Shown here: piece after piece, positions 38,156-50,600 of the stretch | Layout of the letters: every line of letters starts with the position of its first letter | Position numbering within the stretch: the stretch's first letter is position 1 | Origin: Apoderus coryli | Taxonomy: Eukaryota > Arthropoda > Insecta > Coleoptera > Attelabidae | Length of the DNA: 64,000 nucleotides | Direction: 5' to 3' | Assembly: GCA_911728435.2 (NCBI GenBank) | Contig: OU452208.1 | Location: 9,672,001 to 9,736,000 of the forward strand | The notes under the pieces: model-generated | Told to the model about the DNA's origin: nothing | Database searches by the model: none | What the model saw: only the letters and a program-made list of their open reading frames with translations | Position numbers and translations under genes: made by a program

Positions 38156-38556
38156 GAGCAAAAAATATCGGGTATGCGGTTTGTAAATTATTTTTTTTTT
38201 TCCTTTATTACTCAATATTTCGCCAATGTTTATTGGCTTCTTCAGGAGCAAACTACAACAAATAATTTATATATAAGTACATCAATTTAAGCATAATATA
38301 TGAACTTACAAGGTAAGAGTTCTTTTTTATTTTTAAAAAAAAAAAAAAAAAAAAGAACTCTTACCTTGTAAGTTCATATATTATGCTTAAATTGATGTAC
38401 TTATATATAAATTATTTGTTGTAGTTTGCTCCTGAAGAAGCCAATAAACATTGGCGAAATATTGAGTAATAAAGGAAAAAAAAAAATAATTTACAAACCG
38501 CATACCCGATATTTTTTGCTCTTAATTTATCTGTACGGTTGAAAAAGAAAAAGAAG

Positions 38557-38604
<48 letters not shown>

Positions 38605-41600
38605 CTAAGGGAAAATATTCACTTAAAGTGACTCAACTAGTAGTTGAATAAATTCTATATATATTATATAGCTTCAGAAGCTTCAGAAGCGAATGTTTTT
38701 TCCAACTTACAAACGTTCGTTTTCTTCATTTGGCTTTTCTATATAATATATATAGAATTTATTCAACTACTAGTTGAGTCACTTTAAGTGAATATTTTCC
38801 CTTAGCTTATTTAATACGATGTGCAGGACATGCAATAGAAGAAACAATGCGACGTGGTCTGTGTCTTTGATGCCTTCGAACTGAAGGTCGAGACAATAGC
38901 AGAACCACAAAACAGCATAGCGTTTGTGAGTTGGAGGGGACATTGGTATAATAGTATCGCGTTTATGCACTACTATCACCAGTGCTTCGGTAGCTCAATG
39001 GTGTAGAGCAAATGCCCGGAAAGCGTGAGACGTGGGTTCGATTCCCACCTGAAGCGAATGTTTTTTCCAACTTACAAACGTTCGTTTTCTTCATTTGGCT
39101 TTTATATATATATATATATATATCTCCAGAAGGAATTGGATGAGAAGTACAGTATAGAGAATACTCGCACAATATCTTACCTTTCTTCCTCGACAGTTTT
39201 AGCTCTTTGCGCAGCTCTGACCAAATTGTCAGTTGAGCGGATAACAGCGTTGCCGGCTGCATGTAAACGGCGCGTAGCTTCAGTGTCGCCCTCCGCTTTC
39301 ACTTTGCACGCTACCAAAAGCTGAGCTGTCGAACTTGCCACTTGTTTAGCCGCAGCTATCAGTTTATCTTCACTACCAAGGCCTAAAATACAATTTCGCA
39401 AATTTAATATGTAAAGATTACATGCTGAATATTCCTTTTACAGAGCGTTAATCCTTTTGTGCCGGAACAGTTTACAATGTTTTATTAAGTAACTTACCTT
39501 TTAAATTTACAAGTTTTGTAACAATATTATAGACGAGTAGAATAAGACTAATGCTACAAGGGTAGTTAAGGAAGACCCATAAACAACACCTTTTAATGCA
39601 TACATTTCGTTTGAAAATTTCCTTTAGTATTTGTTAGATAAAATGCATAAACCAGGATAAAAAAAAGAGCTGTAAATGTACAACGGTTGCATTTAAGACT
39701 GATAACACCTTAAAAAACCTTTAGTTAAAATAATCTATTTTTTGAATTGCAAGGATTGTTCAGCTATCTACGTAGCTTGGTCTGGCCGGAAGATGTTAAG
39801 AGTTGCATGAACATCTGAGGGAGTATCAAAGATACAGAAAAACTGACATAAATGTTACCAAGTTCACTTTTGCGAATCATTTGCTTGAAGAAGACTATCG
39901 TGGTAAAGCAAGTAGGAGCCCAATGATTGAATGTGTAACTGATGTGTTCACTTTTGAACCACAGCTTGTTTTTAACAATATTTTAACAATATTGTAGCAG
40001 ATGAATAATAAATATGTTGCGTATTTTTCTTGATGTATGCGAATGCGACTTGTTTCTGAAGGTTTTGTTAATTTTTAAAAAGTGTACCATATAAAAATGG
40101 TTTTATTATTTGTGAGAGTGGTTCGTTTGTTCTTATAAATCCAATGTAACTTTTTGTTATGCTGTAAGTAGCTTTTCAGTTGTTTTTATCGTTTCAGTGT
40201 GTTAGCATTTTTATTATTTTTGATGTTTGTTTTTCTTTGTAGTTGTTTTTATGATCTGATGATGCCCAGATTAGGGCGAAACCTATAATCACATTTTATT
40301 TGGAAATTATAATGTTGTGATTGGGATGTGTGTAATTGGATAGATATTTTTAAATGTTGAGCCCACTGTATCAGCGCTAGTTAAAATGTAAACACTTGCC
40401 TTGGACTAACGCGTTCGCACTTTCCACCAAACTATGTGTGGCAGCCGCAACTAATCTCGCAGCAGATATGAGTCCTTCCGACCATTGGCCATCATCCGAA
40501 GAAGATACCGGATGCCGAGCCATTTTTCCACTGTCAATTAACTCTCTTTGTGCAGCACTAGCGGCTTTCACTAACGCAGATGTAGCTGCAGTAATAGATT
40601 TGGCAGCCTCCAGAATCATTTCATCAAAGTTGAGCGATTCATCGAGATCTTGCGTCTATCAAAATGATAAAAAAACGATATAGTTTAAAATAATCAAAAC
40701 AAAATTCTTACCAAAATCAACTGTATGCAATTAGTACTTCTGCTGGTAATGTATAACCGCTATAATAATATGTTTGACTCCTGGGTGCTTTCAAATCGAC
40801 AACCAAGAATATCAAACATATCTCATAGCAATTCTCAATAGACAAATATATGTTACAATATAAAACCATAACAGAATAATAACTTTCAACCTTACCTTGA
40901 TATTTTGTCTTGGTCGTAAACTAGCAAGCTTCTTAGCAGCTGCGTCAATGGATGCCGCTGCACCCAGTAACTCATTTTCAGCAATGACAGTTGGATCTTC
41001 AGGATCTACCCAATCGGAACCTAGAAACAAACTTTCGATTTATCACTTCCTTGGCGTTTTCATGGATATAAATTAATGGTCATTCCAACATGTTTATAAG
41101 AATGGTTTCTTTAGGCTCAGGTCGATCTATTATCTTAAGCATTTTTTATCTGCTTTAAAGCCATAGGTCACTTTTAATATTTGCTCCCATAATTCTCACC
41201 AGTTAGGCAATTTTGATTACAAATAAAATACAATATTTTCAAAGAGGGTCGTGTGGCGTTATTGATAGAGCGTTCGCCTCGCATGCGGAAGGTTATGGGT
41301 TCGAATCTCAGCTCTGGCAATACTTTTTTTCTTCGAATTTTTGAATAAAGTAGTTGGTTTTTTCCGTTAGTTTATTGAAAAGAATGAAAATAATATAATT
41401 ATAATAATAATAATTATTAAAATTCTGTTTCGTTACGCAGGTAATATATTTTTGATTATAGTATAGCATGCCGGGAAAGTTTTGGGACCTCAAAGAAATA
41501 TTAGTGCAGGGTTACTCACCTTTTAGGCGTTTAGCGACACTGACCAATTCTGTAACACTCTGCGCAATCTTCCTGGAAAATAAGGGTAACGTTTGTTTAA

Positions 41601-44600
41601 CATCTGCAGATCCGTTGCCCTGTAATATCAGAATTAACAATTCTCTAAATTGTTTCGCACATTCATGTCCAGCGTGTAGGGTTTCTTCTCTTAATTCTTT
41701 GGTTTCTGCTAGATTAAAGGCAGCACTCTGAAACAAATATGTTAACAGTAGGTACGTGTATTTTTAACATATAAAGCGGAGAAGGTTACTATTACTTACT
41801 TTACATGTAATCAACATATCAGAGATAGCTTTTCGCGATAGATTTGCTGCAGCTATAATATCATCCTGCTTATTGCTGATTCCAGCTGCAACACTTTTTG
41901 CTGTTGCTGTAGTAATTTGTTTTGTGCAACGAATCAAATCCTCCGCGGTAACGTTTTGCTTAGAGCCTTCACTTGAGTACAATGCCTATGACAAACAACA
42001 ACAAGATGAAAACAATCTAATAGTAGATTACAATTTAACAAAATAAGGATTACTCAAGATTAAGAAATATTTTTTAGTATTTCATGGAATATATTGCTTA
42101 ATCAAATTTAACAAAGGAAATTAACGAAAGTTACAGCTTCTATATTTTATTAGAAGGTTATGTGACCAGGCGACCATCAATAGGATTTGAAGATGTTTTA
42201 GTAAAATATTAGTATCAGGAATGTTTGTTAAAAAAACGTACTCGCATCTCCTGTCCAATAGCTTCTGCAGTCGACTCTAACGCCCTAGTACCACGTGTGT
42301 GTTTGTCTTCAACAGCTTTAACTGTCTTGAGTAATGACGTCACATTTGTCACCATAATCTGCAAAACAAAATGTCATTAGTTAAGAGTTTAACATAATTA
42401 AAACTAATTTTTTTCTATAAAAATATCTACAAAAATACCACTCATGCGTTTAGGCAGGTATCTATAAATATTCAAATCAATATTGTTAGAAATGTCGTTC
42501 TCAAAATGTGGGAAAGTTATTTCGGGAAATAAGAAATCGTTATTGAAAAAATAGTGCGGGATAACAGCATATACAGGGTGTTTCAAAGTTGAATTAGCAA
42601 TGATGAATTTTACAAAAAGGTGCAGCACCTACGAAACACCCGGTATAATTTTAAGTTAGATTCGAGAAATTGTATTACAGTTAATAACATACAACATGAA
42701 AGGGACTATTATTACACCGAGACAACAAACAAATACGTGTACGTACCAAATTTACACTATTTAATATCGCAAATTGTAATGTAATATAATTATTATGAAA
42801 TAGTAACAAAGAAAAAAACATTTACATCTCATTTTATTATAAGTTTTTATTTATACGAAGTGAATAAAACCGATTAAATAGAGATTACAAGAATATAAAT
42901 ATATAAGAATAAATTTGTTTCAAAAATATAGGTGAAAGCATATCTTGTAATATTTGATTGTTTTAACAAAATATGGGAGCTATTATAAAAAACCTAAGAC
43001 TAAATTTGCAAGAATACTAGATGAACTGTACCAAAACACCTAACAAAATAATAAATAAATTTACATTTTATTCCGAATGATGGGAAGATGCAAACGATAA
43101 TTTTGAAGTCCGATCTGACCCCGTTCCCGAGTAATAATGGTAAGGCATACAGCCTGGTAAAAAATAAGTTACAAAATGAAGAAGGTTATACAGTACCCGG
43201 CCCAGCTCATACAGATACAAAAAATGTTTCAATATTTCTGATTTCTGGAAAATTAGGAAGTATTTACTGAAATAAGTGACACAACCTACAACCAATACAA
43301 GACGAAATATCCATTAATGTCATTACAGATTTTATTTAAATTTCCATTTAGTTAATTTTTAATTTAAATAATTTTGTCTTCCTTGTATTTTTAATGACCT
43401 ATAAATTCTGTATCTGTTTTAATTTGAATATACTTGTTAAAACAATCAATTATCAAATAAATAATATTATAAAAAGTACAAAGATATCATGTTTTAATAA
43501 ACGACTAGATTACACATTTTCGATTTCGCAAATACACTTGAATTATTTTTTGAATTGTTAGATTAGGCCGATATAGCATGTGGTGCGATATCCGAATGAA
43601 CAGTGTCGACATCTGTCAACGCATCCGAATTGACATTCTCTTTGCTGTCAGTCAACAAGCGTAACAATTCCTCCTCTTGATCGGACACCCACCAATCGGT
43701 GTCTGAGTCCGGTACAACCTGTCAAAACATGTTTATATTGGCTATATATGACGCAGAGAGGTACCTGTACCGTCGTTTTTGAAAATGTTTTTGGTAAGTT
43801 GTATATTTTTTTATTTAAAAACCACACAAATAATCACAGTCGTAGATCGACGAAACGTTTCTCAGTAGTAGAAAGTAAGGTAATTGACAAACGCATGACC
43901 ATTTATATATAAAAGAGCTAAATTAATTTTTTGCGACGCACTAGGAAAAATATACATTTTAGTTCAGATAAATATGATTAATTTATTAATAATTGAAAGC
44001 CACTAGTTTTATAGTAGAAAGCTGGATTGAACACACAAAAATCCAACTCTTACAATGTCCAATCCTTTCAAAAACAGCTTACATTTTTCACTTTAACAAG
44101 TACCAAGCTTTTTTATATTATTCATTTCATATTCTAAAAATGTAAACCATTGTTTCCTCATATGCATTCAATGAGCAGTAATTCTATGCACGATATTTGC
44201 TAAAGTAACCCGTCTAGTAATGAGGAGAATGTATATCCAGTAAAAATAATCGACTTCATTAAAAAGAATGCGCTATTATGCAAAATATAGTAGTAATAAC
44301 TAGGTACGACCCACATAGACCCTGTGGAGGGTCTATTCCTTCTCAATGTAATTTGTAAAAAAAAAATTGTTTTTGTTAGTATGAAATGTATCCAAATCTT
44401 TTGGCAGACATTGAGCCTAGGCAAGGGATATAAAAAAAGGGTTCGAAAATTAAAAAGAATCATAGTTCTTCCTAAACATAACAGAAATATTGACTAGGTG
44501 CTGATTAACTTTTGGAAAACATTGAGCGTAGGCAAAGAGTTTAAAAACGAGGTCAAAAATTAAAATAATATATAAAATTACTAAATTTATTTGAAATATA

Positions 44601-47600
44601 GAATAATTTTTCATAGCTAACGATACTTTTCAAAAATATTTTGCTGATGCCTAAAATAATAAAAAAATATTTTATTTGGAAATATCGCTTGTCACCAACC
44701 AACTTTTCTCGTAAGACGAAAAGTAAATGACAAAAAGGTTACACCTAAATATGGAGAGCTGCTATTCGTGCCTCGAAGGGATCAATTTATTAATAAATTG
44801 TAAATAAGACTGCCACAAAGGAAATAGCAATCAAAACATGTGTTACGACAAATAAAATAATATACAATCACCAAAAACATTTTCTGTGTGATGGACTTTA
44901 AATATTCGGCACACAGCTTAGTTCAATACTAACATGTTTTGACATACTTGTTGTTTGTAAGTTTCTTGATAGTTCAATATTATAAAATAGCGTTAAAAAC
45001 AATTTTCACAAAAAGCGTAACTGCAGCTAACTGTAATAATATGGAGTACAACTTACTTAAAATAATTATTATTTTAATTATTGTAAAAATGTGCATAATT
45101 AATTTATTTAAAGTCCACCCCAATACAAAACTTTGTAGTCGAAAAAATCATCAATAAAAAACAGTTTTGTTAAATTACAAAAACTATCAACAAAATGCAT
45201 GCAAAAAATCTTTATATTTGTTAAACATAGACATTTAAAACGAGTTTTAGAAAAATAGAAATTTTTTTCCAAACTTATAAAAATATAAAATTATTTTATG
45301 GTAAATTATTATCATTTAGTCAGAAATAACAAATTTGGAATAAAACACTTATCTAGACTTCAAGTCAGCCATTATATTATTCAAAATCACATTGAGAACA
45401 GGAAAATCTTTAACAACACTAAAGAATATAGTAGATTATAATTATTATTAGCTGTTGCGGAATTTCCTCTAAAAGTTTTCTAAATTAAATGTGATTGAGT
45501 AGATTTAATTCCAATTTTCATATATTTTGTTCCTTGTTAAATATACTGTGTGTCCCCGGATAGATGAAACGAATCCAGCCCTGCTTGGTTTGAAACTAAT
45601 TTGAGACAATTTTAGTTTTGAAAATACTAGTTTTTTACACTAGCAACGTGTCCTTTCGGTTGAAGTACGACGAAATGTTATTAATTACTCAGTTTTTCAT
45701 TCTGAATAACTTTTTGCCTTAACTTCAACCGAAAGGACACTTTACGAGTGTAAAAAACAGTATTTTCATTCAAAACTAAAATTATGTCTCAAACTAGTTT
45801 CAAACCAAGGAGGGCTGGACCCCTGAGGATCAAATTTAAATTCGAAAATTTGTTGTCTCATACAAGTTTCACGTATCCAGGGACACACTGTATGTGTCGA
45901 ACATAGCTAAGGTCATTACCAATTAGATAAACTCTTTGTTTTGTTGTTGTTGTCTTAGATAAACATATTAAATCTGAAATATATATTTTTTTATACTTCT
46001 ACCTTTTTAAATAGTCTTCATTATTAACTAAGAATATTTGTTATATAAGAATATCATATATACTTTTTTATTTGGAGATATTATAAATATAATATAGAAA
46101 CAATGCTTATCGATAAATCCCGCGTCAAATCTATACTAGCTAACGTTTCGCTGTACTATCGGCTTCTTCAGAGCTATTGCGCGGCTCTCCTTAAATAAAT
46201 TTTACTATGGAATTGCTACTAATAACTGTTTTAAATTAAGAGAAGGTGCATTTGTTAACTAATAAAAATAATAAATATTCAAAAAACCTATAAAATAAAA
46301 AAAGGAAGAAAGAAGAAAACTCTACCAAGATAAGAATCAAAACAAGAATATGAACAATGTATTTTAGATTTAATATGTTTCCGTAAAAAATAACTATAAA
46401 ACTGATGATGACATTGCCGAAACATGTATTCAACATAAATATATTGAAATTTGGTGTACATGATGACAGTAATTTATTTATTAAATTGAGGATACAGAGT
46501 AAGAATACTCTGTACCCTTCTTTTCTTTATAATGGGTGTTTTTTTAAGCTAGATAGAACTTTAAATTGTAAAAAGTAACACAAAAAATTAAATTTTGATG
46601 AAACATTTTTTTTTTTGTTTTAGTATACTCTGACAAATCATCATGAATAGACTCACGCTTGAACAACGCTACGAAATTATCCAAATTTACTTTGAAAATC
46701 AGTCGTCGATTCGCGCAACTTATAGACGACTTCGTCATTATTATGGCGTACATAATCGTCCATCTGAACAAGCCATTCGTCGAACTGTGGATAGATTTCG
46801 TACCACATACTCTCTAGAGGATGCAATAACACCAACACGTCAAAGGAATGTGCGTACTGAAGAGAATATTGCCGCTGTAAACGAAAGTGTGGAAGAAGAT
46901 CCAAATTTATCGATTCGTCGTCGGTCGCAGGAATTGGGGCTCTGTCCGTCCACTACGTGGACAATTTTGCGCAAAGATCTCGGCCTACACCCGTATAAGA
47001 TCCAGCTGGTGCAGGAATTGAAGCCACGAGACCATAATATGCGTCGTTCTTTCGCCGATTGGGCTCTAGAGCAGTTGGCAACTGACCCGTTGTTTTATCG
47101 CAAAATTGTGTTCAGCGATGAGGCGCATTTTTGGCTTAACGGGTTTGTTAATAAGCAAAATTGCCGCATATGGAGTGAGACCAATCCACAAGAGACCCTA
47201 CAGACTCCATTACATCCAGAAAAATGCACCGTTTGGTGCTGTTTTCACGCTGGTGGCATCATCGGACCTTATTTCTTCAAAAATGAGGCCGGAGCTCGCG
47301 TTACGGTCAATGGAGATCGTTACCGCACCATGATCAATGATTTTTTGTTTGAAAATATGGATGACATTGATCCGGAGGAGATGTGGTTTCAACAGGATGG
47401 CGCTACGTGCCATACGGCGAACGCAACCATCGACTTATTGAAATCAAAATTTGGCGATAAGTTGATTTCGAGAAATGGACCTGTCAATTGGCCTCCAAGG
47501 TCGTGCGATTTGACACCTCTCGATTATTTCCTGTGGGGCTACTTGAAGTCACTGGTTTATGCTGATAAACCAGCAACAATTGACGCCTTGGAGGCCAGCA

Positions 47601-50600
47601 TTGTTCGTGTTATTCGTGACATAAGGCCAGCAGTGCTCGAAAAGGTGGCCCAAAATTGGACGTCCAGAATGCGCTTCGTCAAGAACAGCCGCGGTGCCCA
47701 TATGCCCGAAATCATTTTCAAATGTTAATGTCACGTATTGATCTTTCGAATAAAAAAAAATGTTTCATCAAAATTTAATTTTTTGTGTTACTTTTTACAA
47801 TTTAAAGTTCTATCTAGCTTAAAAAAACACCCTTTATATCCACAAGATTTGCTTTTCAAATTATATTGTGTAAAATAATAATTATTGTTTGTGAAAACAT
47901 AAGAATTTACCGAATTAAATTGTGAAGAACACTGAGTTATTTTATTCCAAATTACTGCAATTTCACGACGTGAAATGGACTACTTTATAAACACACTCAA
48001 TGGAGTATTGGGGAGGTTCACACACATTCTTTTTACAATAAAAATATATGATGCAGTATTTTTATTTTAAGTGTTAAAATTAAAACCAAATGCACCACCA
48101 CACCATGGTAAGCAACCCAAGTAGAATCAATGGTTTACGCCACTTACCTTGCAAGACAAACAAGTATAACGCAATTTTGTATCACAATGAGTATTATGCC
48201 AACAATAAATATATCACTGTAAACGAATTAAATTTTGATTTTGATCTAAACACTTCTTAGATATATTTACTTATCTCATATAAGTAATTTGACAACAATG
48301 CTTACCACGGTAAAGTGTAGAATATTGGAAAATTATAGAGTTAGTTTGATTTGGGTATGCATTTAGTAAGAATATTAGTTGTTAATGGTGAAACAGAGAT
48401 CACTAAATTGAAAGCGTCAATTTATAGTTGCTGTTATTAAAAATTTTGAAAGTTGTTTGTTTAAAACAATATTAATTTATAAAAAACATGTAAAATCAGA
48501 GCTGGCTAACTAATTGGTCGAAATGTAATTAATTACTATTCAATGTAATTAATTACTATCCAATGTAATTAATTACTATTCAATGTAATTAATTACTATC
48601 CAATGTAATTAACTACTATTCAATTTCATTAATTACTATTCAATGTAATTAATTAATTACAAATTTCGATAAAGTAATTGTAATTAATTACATTTTGGGT
48701 CAAAGTAATTGCAATTGTGGTACTAGGGCTCCAATTACCTTTCCCGACTGTAACTGAAGTAAAGCAAAACGTTGGAGAATTCATAAAAATTTATCGGTTA
48801 TGACCCATTATCCATCCCAGTATATAAAATTGTGTAGCTCTTTTGTTTTACAAATTCAGCTGTCAAAAATTTTGAATATTGGAGAATATTTCATTTGAAA
48901 GTGCGATATAAAATTCAGAATTTTCTGCTGTGTTGTACTTTTAACAAGATAAAATATTGAGAGAGATTATTGAGCAAAGTAAATGAAAATATAATAAATT
49001 ATTAAATTACAAATTTTGTTGCTGTAAATTGTAATTGTAATTAATTACATATGATTATGAAAAAGTAATTTGCAACTTCAATTAATTACTTTTAAAAGTA
49101 ATTGACCCAGCTCTGCATGATATACCTAACAACCTAAACCTAGTTACTTAGTGTCCTGTTAAAAAACAAAAGTAAGACAGCAGTCCCGTTCGGGAATTTT
49201 TAAAAAATGGCGAGTCTAGATATTTAGACTCACTAGGGTAGCCTTTATTCCAAAACCAAAATAAAAAAATTAATTAAAGGCACCTTTGTATATCATAAAC
49301 AATGACACAAAAAAAAGTAAACACTACTGCTGATAGCCATTTTTTCCGCAGAATAAAAAAAATTACATTAAAATGTTGAAAAACACGTTTTACCACTTCA
49401 CCAAAACACTTTTTTATATCTCAACGCGTGTTTCGAATTAAAATTGAGTTTTAATTAATTCTCTCCTTAGAATGCTAACAGTGTAAACGAAACGCGCTTC
49501 CGGATTTAAAAAAATGGTTTGGTGAAGTGGTAAAACGTGTTTTTTTCAATATTACTCTACGCCAAAGGTTCAACTCTTGCATAAGAAACAACGAAATTGA
49601 AAAGTGAGAAATGTTTGCAACTTTTAGCACCACAATTTTATTAAATTCAATATTTTCAGACTGTGGCTTTCGCCGCTGAGTCGGACTCTAAAGAAGTTTT
49701 CGAAAAATTCCTGTAGAAAAACATGACATTCCGAGAAATAACAAATACGGCCTATAAAGATGCCTCAAACGAAATTAGTTAATGAAAAATTAAAGTAAAA
49801 ATATAAAGCAAATTCCCTTTATTAATATCATCACAAGAAAAACAACATCAATAAAAAATATAACAAATAAGTGTTAATAACAAAAACAAGTAATGATAAA
49901 AACTAACTAATCAATCTATTAAAATATCGTACCTTAGCGCTATCCTTCAAGTGTGCCATAGCTGGATCATTGATTGGTTTACCACTTGCAGCTTTCGTAG
50001 CATGAATTAAATCGCCTAAAGCACTAGCGACATCTCTAACTGCATTTATTAACATGACTTGCGAATCTGGATTATCTGATCCAAGGCTGGCTGCGCCGAA
50101 TTTTACCACATCAGCTAACTGAACTGTAGACAATACAGTGATTAATTAGATCTTTAGATTATTTAAATAATTGTGAGGTTATATGATTACACTCTAGTAA
50201 TGAACCAAATTAGTTTTTAAAAAGTTTGTTTAAAATATAAAAAATCGAAATCTTTACCTATAGTTGCTACCGAATTTTGTGCAGCTACAGCCAATTGTTC
50301 CTGAGATGAAGCAGCTCCAGCGACCAAAGTTTTAGTGTCCTCCACAAGGGCTTTAGCCGTTTTCAAAATATTTTCTCTGTACAGAAACAAACAAAAATAA
50401 TCACATTGAATTGAAGAGAAGTTGTTTTAAAGTACAAAAACGATATTTTACAAAGTGTACCAATTCAAATTAAGTTGTATATGTCACTAGATCAAGAACG
50501 ATTTCCAAACATGTTTCAAATTATAAAGGAGTTTTCAATCAACCCGTGGAGGGCAAGCTGTTCGACAGCCTTCTATTTGATGAACATATTTGATTGTCCT

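Larger units (their letters stand above)
38151..38526. repeat. 376-bp perfect palindrome with two outward hammerhead motifs
   Basis: The two arms of about 185 bp look identical in reverse complement, meeting at an A/T-rich centre near 38338. Each arm runs from ATTAAGAGCAAAAAATATCG at the outer end through a hammerhead motif to GTAAGAGTTC near the centre. There is no coding sequence. Design and TA-repeat setting copy the large Penelope palindrome, so I read it as a minimal non-autonomous relative. Confidence 0.75.

Noticed and set aside
41246..41318. A functional tRNA-Ala gene.
   Set aside because: The anticodon and T arms are fine but the acceptor ends do not pair; SINE head or pseudogene preferred.
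43850..43895. GACGAAACGTTTCTCAGTAG as a hammerhead.
   Set aside because: Only the GAAACGTTTC palindrome is present; there is no CTGANGA core with a stem II at the right distance.
48533..48655. CRISPR-like array of regular 20-bp repeats.
   Set aside because: Units are contiguous without unique spacers, in a eukaryotic MITE.
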